Shown in pieces: positions 18,811 to 27,619 of a DNA stretch of 64,000 nucleotides. Within the stretch, counting starts at the first letter, position 1. Each line of letters opens with the position of its first letter. The notes under the pieces were generated by a model. The model worked only from the letters and a program-made list of their open reading frames with translations, did not search any database and had not been told where the DNA came from. The position numbers were made by a program, and so were the translations under genes. Source of the DNA: Rhodospirillales bacterium (lineage in GTDB: Bacteria > Pseudomonadota > Alphaproteobacteria > Rhodospirillales > SHVQ01); NCBI GenBank assembly GCA_009694195.1, contig SHVQ01000008.1:1-64000 (forward strand), in the 5' to 3' direction.

Positions 18811-20316
18811 TCAGTGTTCGGCGCCGCTGCGGAAATGGAACTGGGCGCCGGTTCGAATGCCCGAAGGCCAGCGCGTCGTCACCGTCTTGAGCTTCGTATA
18901 GAAGCGCACGCCTTCCATGCCGTGCATGTGGTGATCGCCGAACAACGAGCGCTTCCAGCCGCCGAAGCTGTGATAGGCCACGGGCACGGGGATCGGAACG
19001 TTGACGCCGACCATGCCGATCTTCGCGCGACTGGCGAAATCGCGCGCCGCGTCGCCGTCGCGCGTGAAAATGGCCGTGCCGTTTCCGTACTCATGGTCGT
19101 TCACGAGCGTCAGCGCTTCTTCATAGTTCTTCGCGCGAACCACGCTGAGCACGGGGCCGAAGATCTCGTCCTTGTAGATGCTCATCCGCGGCTCGACCCG
19201 GTCGAACAGGCAGCCGCCGACGTAAAAGCCCTTCTCGTACCCCTGGAGCTTCACGCCGCGGCCGTCGACCACGAGCTCGGCTCCTTCGGCAACTCCCTTG
19301 TCGATGTAGCCGAGGATTTTCTTGTGCGCCTCGGGCGTCACGATCGGTCCCATCTCGGCCGCCGCGTCCGTGTAGGGGCCGATCTTCAAAGACCGCACGC
19401 GCGGAGCCAGACGCTTCACGAACGCATTGCCCGTCTCTTCGCCGACCGCAACGGCGACCGAGATGGCCATGCAGCGCTCGCCTGCCGATCCGTAGGCCGC
19501 GCCGACGGCTGCGTCCACGGCCTGGTCCATGTCGGCGTCCGGCATCACGACCATATGGTTCTTGGCGCCGCAGAGCGCCTGCACGCGTTTCCCATGCGCG
19601 CAGCCGGTCGAATAGATGTAGTGCCCGATCGCGGTCGAGCCGACGAAGCTGACGGCGCCGACGCGGGGATCGGTGAGCAGCGTATCCACCGCGACCTTGT
19701 CGCCGTTGACGACGTTGAGCACGCCCGCCGGCAGCCCGGCCTCGATCATGAGTTCGCCGAGGCGAAGCCCGCACGACGGGTCCTTCTCCGACGGCTTCAA
19801 GACGAACGTGTTGCCGCAGGCGAGCGCCATCGGGAACATCCACATCGGCACCATGGCCGGGAAATTGAACGGCGTGATCCCGGCGCAGACGCCAACCGGC
19901 TGGCGCGTGGCGAACGTGTCGATGCCGCCGGCGACATTTTCAGAGAATTCGCCCTTAAGGAGCTGCGGAATGCCGCAGGCGAACTCGACAACCTCGAGCC
20001 CGCGGGTGACGGAGCCCTTGGCATCGGCGAGGGTCTTCCCGTGCTCGGAGGAGACAAGCTCGGCGAGCTCGTCCAAGTTCCGATAAATGAGGTCGCGAAA
20101 CTTGAACAGGACTTGCGCGCGCTTGGCAGGCGGCGTCGCGGCCCAAGCCGGGAGCGCCGCGTCGGCCGCCGCGATGGCGGCTTCAACCTCGCCTTTGCTC
20201 GCCAACGGGACCTTCTTCGTGACCTCGCCCGTCGCCGGGTTGTAGACGTCGCCGAACCGGCCGCTCGCGCCCTTGATCTTTTTTCCACCGACGAAGTGTT
20301 GCAGTTCCTTCGTCAT
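18811..20316 (-). CDS. mmsA: CoA-acylating (methyl)malonate-semialdehyde dehydrogenase
   Basis: 501 residues, standard MmsA length. The enzyme converts malonate semialdehyde or methylmalonate semialdehyde with CoA and NAD to acetyl-CoA or propionyl-CoA plus CO2. MmsA-type features visible are ITPFNFPAMVPMWMFPMAL, VGSTAIGHYIYSTGCAHGKR, the catalytic cysteine in GSAGERCMAISVAVAVG and GVNVPIPVPVAYHSFGGWK. It is co-transcribed five bases downstream of the omega-aminotransferase; together they form the beta-alanine to acetyl-CoA route. Valine or inositol genes that would suggest other roles are absent here. Confidence 0.93.
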   Translation of the reverse strand: MTKELQHFVGGKKIKGASGRFGDVYNPATGEVTKKVPLASKGEVEAAIAAADAALPAWAATPPAKRAQVLFKFRDLIYRNLDELAELVSSEHGKTLADAKGSVTRGLEVVEFACGIPQLLKGEFSENVAGGIDTFATRQPVGVCAGITPFNFPAMVPMWMFPMALACGNTFVLKPSEKDPSCGLRLGELMIEAGLPAGVLNVVNGDKVAVDTLLTDPRVGAVSFVGSTAIGHYIYSTGCAHGKRVQALCGAKNHMVVMPDADMDQAVDAAVGAAYGSAGERCMAISVAVAVGEETGNAFVKRLAPRVRSLKIGPYTDAAAEMGPIVTPEAHKKILGYIDKGVAEGAELVVDGRGVKLQGYEKGFYVGGCLFDRVEPRMSIYKDEIFGPVLSVVRAKNYEEALTLVNDHEYGNGTAIFTRDGDAARDFASRAKIGMVGVNVPIPVPVAYHSFGGWKRSLFGDHHMHGMEGVRFYTKLKTVTTRWPSGIRTGAQFHFRSGAEH

Positions 20317-20321
20317 CGCGA

Positions 20322-21635
20322 TTACAGGTCCTTCAGCACGTTCCGCACGATCGAAACCATTTCGTCGATGTGTTTCTTCTCGGAGATCAAAGGCGGCGAG
20401 AACATGCCGGCGTCGCCGGTAAATTTCAGGTGCACGCCGGCCCAGAAGAGCTTCTTCTGCACCTCGGTCCCCCGAACGCCTGGACCGCCTGTAGGCGCCA
20501 GTTCGATCGCCGCGATCAGGCCATAGCCGCGAATGTCGGTGATGATCTTGAGGTCGCGGAGAGCGAAAACCGCGTCGAGGAAGTAGGGCGAGAGCGCGGC
20601 CGCCTTCTCGAACACCTTTTCCTTCTCATAGATATCGAGAGTTGCGAGTGCCGCCGCGCATGCCGCCGGATGCGCCGAATAGGTGTAGCCGTGGAAGAAC
20701 TCGATCGCCTTCTCGCTGGCCGCGGCATTGGTAACGGTGTCGTAGATCTCTTCTTTCACCGCCACCGCGCCCATCGGCTGGGCCGCATTGGTGATCGCCT
20801 TCGCCATGGTCATGATGTCGGGCGTTACGTTGAAGGCTTGCGCGGCGAACGCCTTCCCGAGCCGCCCGAACCCGCAGATCACCTCATCGAACACGAGAAG
20901 AATGCCGTGCTTCGTGCAGGTTTCGCGCAGCCGTTCGAGGTAGCCCTTGGGCGGCACGAGAATGCCCGTCGAGCCCGCGATCGGCTCGACGAAACAGGCC
21001 GCGATGGTGCCGGCGCCGTAGAGATCGCAAAGGCGTTGCAGATCGTCCGCAAGCTCCGCCCCCTTCTCCGGCTGGCCTCTCACGAACCGGTTCTCCGGCA
21101 GCCACGTGTGCCGCATGTGCACGACGTTCGGGATGATCGCACCGAACGCCTCACGGTTCCGCATGAGGCCGCTGAGCGACGTTCCGCCGATCCCGACGCC
21201 ATGATAGGCGCGCTCGCGTGAGACGAAACGCGTCCGCTGCCCTTCGCCGCGCGCGCGGTGATAGGCCATGGCGATTTTGAGCGCGGTATCGACGGCCTCG
21301 GAGCCGGAATTGGCGAAAAAGACGCGGTTGAGGCCCTCCGGCGTGAGTTGCGCAACCCGGCGCGCGAGCTCGAAGGACGACGGATGTCCCATCTGGAAGT
21401 GGGGCGTGTAGTCGACCTCCATGAGCTGGCGGCCGACGGCATCGGCGATTTCCTTCCGACCGTGACCGAGGGCCGAGCAGAAGAGACCGGCGGTCGCGTC
21501 GATTACCTTCCCGCCCTTGTGATCCCAGTAATAGACCCCTTCCGCACGCACGATCAGGCGGGGGTCCGCCTTGAAATCGCGGTTGGCGGTGAACGGCATC
21601 CAGTGATGCTCGAGGGTGTTGCCTTGATATTTCAT
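20322..21635 (-). CDS. Omega-amino acid:pyruvate aminotransferase (beta-alanine type)
   Basis: 437 residues, class III PLP aminotransferase. The N-terminal HHWMPFTANRDFKADPR is characteristic of the BauA/omega-APT group that transfers the amino group of beta-alanine to pyruvate, giving malonate semialdehyde and alanine. PLP-site elements are FFANSGSEAVDTALKIA, VFDEVICGFGRLG and the lysine in MTMAKAITNAAQPMGA. The downstream mmsA supports the beta-alanine role. Because xsc and ald lie nearby and no canonical taurine:pyruvate aminotransferase is visible, it may also act on taurine; that is inference. Confidence 0.9.
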   Translation of the reverse strand: MKYQGNTLEHHWMPFTANRDFKADPRLIVRAEGVYYWDHKGGKVIDATAGLFCSALGHGRKEIADAVGRQLMEVDYTPHFQMGHPSSFELARRVAQLTPEGLNRVFFANSGSEAVDTALKIAMAYHRARGEGQRTRFVSRERAYHGVGIGGTSLSGLMRNREAFGAIIPNVVHMRHTWLPENRFVRGQPEKGAELADDLQRLCDLYGAGTIAACFVEPIAGSTGILVPPKGYLERLRETCTKHGILLVFDEVICGFGRLGKAFAAQAFNVTPDIMTMAKAITNAAQPMGAVAVKEEIYDTVTNAAASEKAIEFFHGYTYSAHPAACAAALATLDIYEKEKVFEKAAALSPYFLDAVFALRDLKIITDIRGYGLIAAIELAPTGGPGVRGTEVQKKLFWAGVHLKFTGDAGMFSPPLISEKKHIDEMVSIVRNVLKDL

Positions 21636-21773
21636 GGGGGTTGCTCCGTTCCGGTCAGCCGCGTGCGCGCCCGCAGAGGGGCGTCATCCCTTGTCCGCTT
21701 TGGCGAAACACCGTAATCTCTCGCGCACGCTCACTCCAGAGCCAATTTACGGATTTCGCCGGGCCAAGCCCCA
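21636..21773 (+). promoter_or_regulatory. Divergent control region between the aminotransferase operon and the MocR regulator gene
   Basis: 138 bp separate the two divergent start codons, a usual position for MocR binding sites. I see no clear -35/-10 pair and no copy of the TGGACCT motif found upstream of ald. The stretch from about 21735 to 21760 is less GC-rich than its surroundings. Regulatory role is inferred from position only. Confidence 0.35.
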
Positions 21774-23264
21774 ATGCGCGACGCCCTCTTCCACCTGCGC
21801 CGGGAAGAGACCGAGAGCATCCAATCCCAAATCCGCAAGATGCTCGTCTCGGCCATCCTCGACGGCCAGCTTCCGACGGGCGATCCGCTTCCGTCGAGCC
21901 GCCAACTCGCGCGCTCGCTCGGCGTCTCCCGCAACACCGTCGTCCTCGCTTACCAGGGCCTCGTTGACGACGGCTACCTCACGGCCCGCGAGCGGAGCGG
22001 GTTCTTCGTCAACAGCGAGATTCTCGCCGGACGCGTGCACTCCGGAGACGCCTTCAACGAGGCGCCCGCGCGAGGGCCGGCCCCGGCACCCGATTGGGCA
22101 AAGCTCTTCAAGCTGACGCCCTCCCGCCAGCGCAACATCCGAAAACCTCCGAACTGGCACACCTACCCCTACCCGTTCATTTACGGTCAGGTGGACCGGG
22201 ATCTGTTCCCGATCGCGGAATGGCGCGAGTGCTCGCGTCAGGCCCTCGTCAAGAAGGCGATGGACTCATGGACCGGCGATACGCTCGGCCGCGACGATCC
22301 CATGCTGGTCGAGCAGATCCGCACGCGCCTTCTACCGCGCCGCGGAATTCGCGCGGGCGATGACGAGATTCTGATCACGCTCGGCGCTCAGAACGCGCTC
22401 TATCTCGTCGCCAGCCTGCTCATCGACGAGAGCACCCGCATCGCGATCGAGGACCCGGGCTACCCGGACGTGCGCAATATCGCCTTGCTGAAGACCCGGC
22501 GGGTGGATCCGATTGCGGTGGACGAAGGCGGACTTCCCGTGGACGGACGCCTCGACGGTTGCGATCTCGTCTTCGTGACGCCCTCGCATCAGTTTCCGAC
22601 GACCGTCACCATGCCGATCGAACGCCGCCAGGCGCTTCTCGATCGGGCCGCCGCGAGCCGGCTCCTCATCATCGAAGACGATTACGAGTGCGAGACAAAC
22701 TACGTGCGCGAGCCGACGCCGGCGCTGAAGTCCCTCGATACCGAGAATCGGGTGATCTACGTCGGCAGCCTTTCCAAGACCTTGTTCCCGGGGCTTCGGC
22801 TGGGTTACTTGGTGGGATCGCGCGAGCTTATCCGGGAGGCGCGCGCGCTCCGGCGCCTCATGCTGCGCCACCCGGCCTCCAACAATCAGCGCACGACCGC
22901 GCTCTTTCTCGCGCTCGGCCACCACGACGCGCTCGTCCACCGCCTGCATCGCGCCTACCGGGCCCGTTGGGAGCAGATGGGCGAGTCCCTCGCGCGGCAT
23001 CTGCCCTATTCGTTCCAGGTGCCGACGTTCGGCGGCACCAGCTACTGGGTCGAGGGACCGGAGGCTCTGGACGCCGATCGGCTGGCTGAGGAAGCGCTCA
23101 AGGACGGCGTCGTCATCGAGCCCGGACGCGTGCACTTCGCCGCCGAGGATGGGCCGTCCAACTGCTTCCGTCTCGGGTTTTCATCGATCGCCGTCGAGAA
23201 GATCGATCCGGGCATCAAGCGTCTCGCCGCCCTCATCGAGCGGCACATGGTGGGGCGGAGCTAA
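21774..23264 (+). CDS. MocR-family transcriptional regulator, TauR-like
   Basis: 496 residues, the usual MocR size. The N-terminal GntR winged helix (about residues 12-80) contains GDPLPSSRQLARSLGVSRNT and YQGLVDDGYLTARERSGFFV; the rest is a fold-type I aminotransferase domain with the PLP lysine region YVGSLSKTLFPGLRLGYLVG. MocR proteins use PLP and an amino compound as effector. Position divergent to omega-aminotransferase/mmsA and near ald-xsc makes it the likely regulator of both sets; TauR of Rhodobacter, a MocR protein controlling tpa and xsc, is the best-known parallel. Its 3' end overlaps the convergent TPR gene by 4 bp. Confidence 0.88.
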   Translation: MRDALFHLRREETESIQSQIRKMLVSAILDGQLPTGDPLPSSRQLARSLGVSRNTVVLAYQGLVDDGYLTARERSGFFVNSEILAGRVHSGDAFNEAPARGPAPAPDWAKLFKLTPSRQRNIRKPPNWHTYPYPFIYGQVDRDLFPIAEWRECSRQALVKKAMDSWTGDTLGRDDPMLVEQIRTRLLPRRGIRAGDDEILITLGAQNALYLVASLLIDESTRIAIEDPGYPDVRNIALLKTRRVDPIAVDEGGLPVDGRLDGCDLVFVTPSHQFPTTVTMPIERRQALLDRAAASRLLIIEDDYECETNYVREPTPALKSLDTENRVIYVGSLSKTLFPGLRLGYLVGSRELIREARALRRLMLRHPASNNQRTTALFLALGHHDALVHRLHRAYRARWEQMGESLARHLPYSFQVPTFGGTSYWVEGPEALDADRLAEEALKDGVVIEPGRVHFAAEDGPSNCFRLGFSSIAVEKIDPGIKRLAALIERHMVGRS

Positions 23265-23899
23265 GGCTTCGGCTTCGAAAGACTCTGGATCGCCCGCGCC
23301 CGCTGCTCGATGGGCTCGGCTTCCTTGCCTCGCCCCTGACCGCGGTAGACATCTGCGAGAGCGATGAGCGGCCGCACCAGCTCCGGGTGATCCGGCCCTA
23401 GAACCTTCTCCCAGATCGCAACGGTGCGGCGTTGCGGCGCTTCGGCGTCTGCATAGCGGCCTTGCTCGCGGTAGAAACCTGCCAGCGCAGCAAGCTCACT
23501 TGCGACCTCCGGGCTGTCGCGCCCGAGGGCCTTCTCCCAAATCGCGAGCGCCCGCATATAGAGCGGCTCGGCGTCCTTATAGCGGCGCTGCTCGTGGTAG
23601 ATGCGGGCCAGTCCCTCGGCGACCCGCGCGACAAACGGATGTTCTCGTCCGAAGGCGCGCTCGCCGGTCGGAAGCGCACGTGCGTAGAACGTCTCGGCGT
23701 CCCGATTGCGCTCTTTCTCCTGGTAGAAGCCGGCGAGGTCGGCAAGAGCGACCGCGACGTCCGGATGATCCGGGCCGCCGGTCCGTTCCGCCGCTTCAAG
23801 CGCCCGCTTGTAGGATTCTTCGGTGTGAACAGCGGGGACGGCCGCCGCGAGGAGAAATACTGCCGCCGCAAGCGAGAACAGCCGCAAAAATACTTGCAC
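23261..23899 (-). CDS. Exported tetratricopeptide-repeat protein
   Basis: 212 residues. A signal peptide (MQVFLRLFSLAAAVFLLAAA) is followed by about four 42-residue repeats of the kinesin-light-chain TPR type, recognisable by recurrent ALADLAGFYQEKERNRDAE-like units and by G-x-DHP-x-V/L linkers (GGPDHPDVAVA, GPDHPELVRP). No enzymatic domain is present, so it is probably a periplasmic protein-interaction module. It is divergent from ald with a 212-bp gap. Any link to the sulfonate genes is positional only. Confidence 0.85.
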   Translation of the reverse strand: MQVFLRLFSLAAAVFLLAAAVPAVHTEESYKRALEAAERTGGPDHPDVAVALADLAGFYQEKERNRDAETFYARALPTGERAFGREHPFVARVAEGLARIYHEQRRYKDAEPLYMRALAIWEKALGRDSPEVASELAALAGFYREQGRYADAEAPQRRTVAIWEKVLGPDHPELVRPLIALADVYRGQGRGKEAEPIEQRARAIQSLSKPKP

Positions 23900-23943
23900 G
23901 TCCGCTCTCCCGTCCTACTGTGATCCGGTTCGAATCACGCTCA

Positions 23944-24012
23944 AGGTCCATCCTATCACATCGGCTGACGGCGCTTTGCCTGGCATACCGAAATCGCCTG
24001 ATCTGGACCTAG
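23944..24012 (+). promoter_or_regulatory. Candidate TauR/MocR operator upstream of ald
   Basis: CTGGACCTAG at 24003-24012 matches nine of ten positions of the TauR half-site as I recall it (CTGGACYTAA). The core TGGACCT recurs inverted as AGGTCCA at 23944-23950, 53 bp away. Both lie in the 212-bp gap upstream of ald and the TPR gene. The assignment rests on a remembered consensus and on the nearby MocR gene. Confidence 0.35.
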
Positions 24013-24111
24013 TAATTTGCGAATCAACCGCCTAATCAACGACTTGGTGCAAAAACCGCAGCTTGATAAACGAGCGGCGGACAAAACCAATTCTACCGGA
24101 GGAAAATTGAA

Positions 24112-25230
24112 ATGCACGTTGGCGTTCCGAAGGAGATCAAGACCGACGAGAACCGTGTCGGCATGGTGCCGTCGAGCGTGCGGGAATTCGTCCACCATGG
24201 CCACACCGTCTTCGTGGAAACAAACGCAGGTGCCGGCATCGGCGTCTCTGACGCCGACTACGAGAACGCCGGCGCAAAAATCGCGATGTCGGCGAAGGAC
24301 GTTTTCGCCGACGCCGAGATGATCGTGAAGGTCAAGGAGCCCCAGGCCCAGGAGCGCGCTTGGTTGAAGCCTGGCCAAATCCTATTCACGTATCTCCACC
24401 TCGCACCCGATCCCGACCAGACGCGCGACCTGGTCAAGAGCGGCGCCGTTTGCATCGCCTACGAGACGGTGACCTCGCCCCACGGCGGGCTCCCGCTGCT
24501 GGCGCCGATGTCGGAAGTCGCCGGCCGCATGTCGATCCAGGCCGGCGCCCATTGCCTGGAAAAAAAGGCGGGCGGGCGTGGCGTGCTGCTGAGCGGCGTC
24601 ACCGGCGTTCCGCCGGCCAAGGTCGTCGTGCTGGGCGGCGGGGTCGTCGGCACCAACGCCGTCTTCGTCGCCCTCGGCATGGGCGCCGACGTGGTCGTTC
24701 TCGACCGCAACGTGGGCGTGCTGCGCCGCCTGGGCGAGCAGTTCGGCGCCGCCCTCAAGACTGAATTCTCGACCCGCGAGTCGGTGACCGAGCACGTCCT
24801 GCAGGCCGATCTCGTCATTGGCGGGGTGCTTATCCCCGGTGCGGCCGCACCGCGACTCGTCACCAAGGATATGTTGAAACGCATGAAACCGGGCGCGGTG
24901 CTGGTGGATGTGTCGATCGACCAGGGCGGATGCTTTGAGACCTCGCGCGCGACCACGCATTCGAAGCCGACCTATATCGTCGACGGCATCGTTCACTACT
25001 GCGTCGCCAACATGCCGGGCGGAGTTCCCAGGACCTCGACCTTCGCGCTCAACAACGTGACGTTGCCGTTCGCGCTCGCCATCGCCGGCAAGGGATACGC
25101 GAAGGCGCTCAAGGATGACGCGCACCTGCGCGCCGGGCTCAACGTCTGTCGGGGCAAGGTGACCAACAAGCCGGTGGCGGACGCGCTCGGGTATCCTTTC
25201 GTCGAGCCGAACGAGACGCTCGCGGCCTGA
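24112..25230 (+). CDS. ald: Alanine dehydrogenase
   Basis: 372 residues, full length. NAD-dependent oxidative deamination of L-alanine to pyruvate and ammonium. Family signatures are the start MHVGVPKEIKTDENRVGMVP, the substrate region IVKVKEPQAQE, HLAPDPDQTRDL and the NAD fold VVLGGGVVGTNAVFVALGMG, then DVSIDQGGCFETSRATTHS. A good CGGAGGA ribosome site precedes ATG 24112. It is 34 bp upstream of xsc on the same strand. In taurine-degrading bacteria this enzyme regenerates the pyruvate consumed by the aminotransferase, which fits the neighbours. Confidence 0.95.
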   Translation: MHVGVPKEIKTDENRVGMVPSSVREFVHHGHTVFVETNAGAGIGVSDADYENAGAKIAMSAKDVFADAEMIVKVKEPQAQERAWLKPGQILFTYLHLAPDPDQTRDLVKSGAVCIAYETVTSPHGGLPLLAPMSEVAGRMSIQAGAHCLEKKAGGRGVLLSGVTGVPPAKVVVLGGGVVGTNAVFVALGMGADVVVLDRNVGVLRRLGEQFGAALKTEFSTRESVTEHVLQADLVIGGVLIPGAAAPRLVTKDMLKRMKPGAVLVDVSIDQGGCFETSRATTHSKPTYIVDGIVHYCVANMPGGVPRTSTFALNNVTLPFALAIAGKGYAKALKDDAHLRAGLNVCRGKVTNKPVADALGYPFVEPNETLAA

Positions 25231-25264
25231 GAGCCGTCGCTTCATTAAGGAAGGACTCAACGCC

Positions 25265-26977
25265 ATGACCCGGATGACCCCCAGCGAGGCGTTCGTCGAA
25301 ACGCTGGTCGCCCAGGGCGTAACGCACGTCTTCGGCATCGTCGGCTCGGCCTACATGGACGCGCTCGATCTCTTCCCGGCGGCGGGCATCCGCTTCGTCT
25401 CGGTCGCCCACGAGCAGGGCGGCGGGCACATGGCCGACGGCTATTCGCGCGTCAGCGGCCGCGCGGGCGTCTGCATCGCGCAGAACGGACCCGGGATCAC
25501 CAATTTCGTCACCGCGATCGCGGCCGCCTATTGGGCCCATTCGCCGGTTGTCTGCATCACGCCGGAGACGGGATCGGGCACCCAGGGCTTGGGCGGCTTT
25601 CAGGAGACGGAGCAGCTCCCGTTCTTCGAGAAGATCACAAAGTACCAGGCCCACGTGAACCGGCCCGACCGCTTGGCGGAGTTCACCTCCCGTTGCTTCG
25701 ATCTCGCCCTCGCCGAACGCGGTCCGACCCAGCTCAACATCCCACGCGACTACTTTTACGGCGACATCGACGTGGAGATCCCGAAGCCCAACCGGATCGA
25801 GCGCGCGCCCGGCTCGCCCCGGAGCCTCGACGAGGCGGCGGCGGCGCTCGCGGGTGCCCAGTTCCCGGTTATCATCGCGGGCGGCGGCGTCGTGATGTCG
25901 GGCGGCGTCGCCGAGGCGGCGGCGCTTGCCGAACACCTGTCGGCGCCGGTGGTCGCAAGCTACCTCCACAACGACGCCTTTCCGGCGAGCCATCCGCTGG
26001 CCTGCGGGCCGCTCGGCTATCAGGGCTCCAAGGCGGCGATGAAGATCATCGCCCAGGCGGACGTGGTGCTCGCGCTCGGCACGCGCCTCGGCCCCTTCGG
26101 GACGCTGCCCCAGCACGGGATCGAATATTGGCCGAAGAACGCCAAGATCATCCAGGTGGACAGCGACCACCGGATGCTCGGCCTGGTGAAACGGATCGAC
26201 GTCGGCGTCTGCGGCGATGCCAAGGGTGCCGCCGCCGAAATTCTCACGCGACTCCGCACCATGAATATCAAAGTCGCGGCCCACGCGAACCGGGAGAAGC
26301 GCCTCGCCGAAGTCAAAAGGCAGAAGGACGCGTGGGAAGCCGAGCTCAATACCTGGGGCCAGGGCAACGGAACCCCCATCGCGCCCCGGCGGGCGCTCCG
26401 CGAGCTCGAAAAGGCGATGCCGAAGAACGCCATGGTGACGACCGACATCGGCAACATCTGCTCGGTCGCCAACAGCTATCTCCGCTTCGAGAAACCCAAC
26501 AGCTTCTTCGCGGCGATGAGCTTCGGCAACTGCGGGTACGCGTTCCCGACCGCGATCGGGGCCAAGGTCGCTTCCCCCGACCGGCCGGCGGTCGCCTACG
26601 TCGGCGACGGCGCCTGGGGCATGAGCTTCGGCGAGACGCTGACCTGTGTGCGCGAGAACATCCCCGTCACGGCGGTCGTCTTCAACAACCAGCAATGGGG
26701 CGCCGAGAAGAAGAACCAGGTCGACTTCTACAGCGACCGCTACGTCGGCACCAACCTCACGAACCCGAGCTTCGCGGCGATTGCCAAGGCCATGGGCGCC
26801 GACGGCATCCGCGTCGATCATCCGGACCAGGTCGGCGACGCCCTCGGCAAGGCGACGCGCTCCGGCAAAGTGACGGTCATCGAGATCATGGTGACGCAGG
26901 AGCTCGGCGATCCCTTCCGCCGCGACGCCCTCAAGAAGCCCGTCCGCACGCTCGCCAAGTACAAGGATTACGTTTAA
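25265..26977 (+). CDS. xsc: Sulfoacetaldehyde acetyltransferase
   Basis: 570 residues. ThDP- and Mg-dependent desulfonation of sulfoacetaldehyde with phosphate, giving acetyl phosphate and sulfite. It is separated from acetolactate synthase-like relatives by Xsc-typical stretches: AAYWAHSPVVCITPETGSGT, GGFQETEQLPFFEKITKYQA and LNIPRDYFYGDIDVEIPKPN. The ThDP motif is YVGDGAWGMSFGE followed about 20 residues later by FNNQQWGAEKKNQVDFY. Xsc is the common endpoint of taurine, isethionate and sulfoacetate degradation. Starts at 25265 and 25274 (second Met) are both possible; AAGGAAGG lies upstream. It is the key marker of organosulfonate use here. Confidence 0.94.
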   Translation: MTRMTPSEAFVETLVAQGVTHVFGIVGSAYMDALDLFPAAGIRFVSVAHEQGGGHMADGYSRVSGRAGVCIAQNGPGITNFVTAIAAAYWAHSPVVCITPETGSGTQGLGGFQETEQLPFFEKITKYQAHVNRPDRLAEFTSRCFDLALAERGPTQLNIPRDYFYGDIDVEIPKPNRIERAPGSPRSLDEAAAALAGAQFPVIIAGGGVVMSGGVAEAAALAEHLSAPVVASYLHNDAFPASHPLACGPLGYQGSKAAMKIIAQADVVLALGTRLGPFGTLPQHGIEYWPKNAKIIQVDSDHRMLGLVKRIDVGVCGDAKGAAAEILTRLRTMNIKVAAHANREKRLAEVKRQKDAWEAELNTWGQGNGTPIAPRRALRELEKAMPKNAMVTTDIGNICSVANSYLRFEKPNSFFAAMSFGNCGYAFPTAIGAKVASPDRPAVAYVGDGAWGMSFGETLTCVRENIPVTAVVFNNQQWGAEKKNQVDFYSDRYVGTNLTNPSFAAIAKAMGADGIRVDHPDQVGDALGKATRSGKVTVIEIMVTQELGDPFRRDALKKPVRTLAKYKDYV

Positions 26978-27002
26978 CCGCCCTCAGCCCACGGAGGTCC
27001 CG

Positions 27003-27611
27003 ATGAAGCTCTATTACACTCCCGGCGCCTGCTCGCTCTCCCCGCACATCGTGCTGCGCGAGGCCGGCCTGACGTTCGATCTGGAGAAGGTCGACCTCGG
27101 CACCAAAAAAACCCAGGACGGCGGCGATTACCTCAAGATCAATCCCAAGGGCCAGGTGCCCGCGCTCAAGCTGGACGACGGCTCGGTTCTGACGGAAGGA
27201 CCCGCGATCGTCCAATACATCGCGGACAAGAACCCCGGCTCCGGTCTCGCGCCGGCCAACGGCTCGATCGGGCGCTATCGCCTGCAGGAGCTATTGAATT
27301 TCATTTCGACGGAAATACACAAAGGCTTCAGCCCGCTGTTCAAGCCGAACACCCCCGACGCCTATAAGGCGATCGCCAAGGAGAATCTTGCCGCACGGTT
27401 CGCCCTCGTCGATGCGCAGCTTTCGGGCAAGCAGTACCTGATGGGCGACAAATTCACCGCCGCCGACGCCTACCTGTTCACGGTGGTCAACTGGACGAGG
27501 TTTCACAAGATCGACCTCGCGCCGTGGCCCAACCTCAAGGCCTTCATGGAGCGGGTCAAGGCCCGCCCGAAGGTGCAGGAGGCGATGAAGGCCGAGGGCC
27601 TCCTCAAGTAG
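27003..27611 (+). CDS. Glutathione S-transferase, bacterial beta class
   Basis: 202 residues. Thioredoxin-fold N-terminal domain with the beta-class catalytic cysteine at position 10 (YYTPGACSLSPHIVLREAG), the cis-proline motif KGQVPALKLDDGSVLTEG, and a helical C-terminal domain with the active-site histidine region FISTEIHKGFSPLF. CGGAGGT precedes ATG by five bases. It follows xsc after 25 bp, so it is probably co-transcribed. A role with sulfite or reactive aldehydes produced by Xsc can be imagined but nothing in the sequence shows it. Confidence 0.93.
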   Translation: MKLYYTPGACSLSPHIVLREAGLTFDLEKVDLGTKKTQDGGDYLKINPKGQVPALKLDDGSVLTEGPAIVQYIADKNPGSGLAPANGSIGRYRLQELLNFISTEIHKGFSPLFKPNTPDAYKAIAKENLAARFALVDAQLSGKQYLMGDKFTAADAYLFTVVNWTRFHKIDLAPWPNLKAFMERVKARPKVQEAMKAEGLLK

Positions 27612-27619
27612 GCTTCCGA

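Noticed and set aside
17713-20526. A 937-codon plus-strand open frame opposite mmsA, the ABC ATPase and the aminotransferase
   Set aside because: It is the antisense shadow of three clear genes; the translation is rich in Arg, His, Gly and Asp with no domain, as expected from high-GC third positions.
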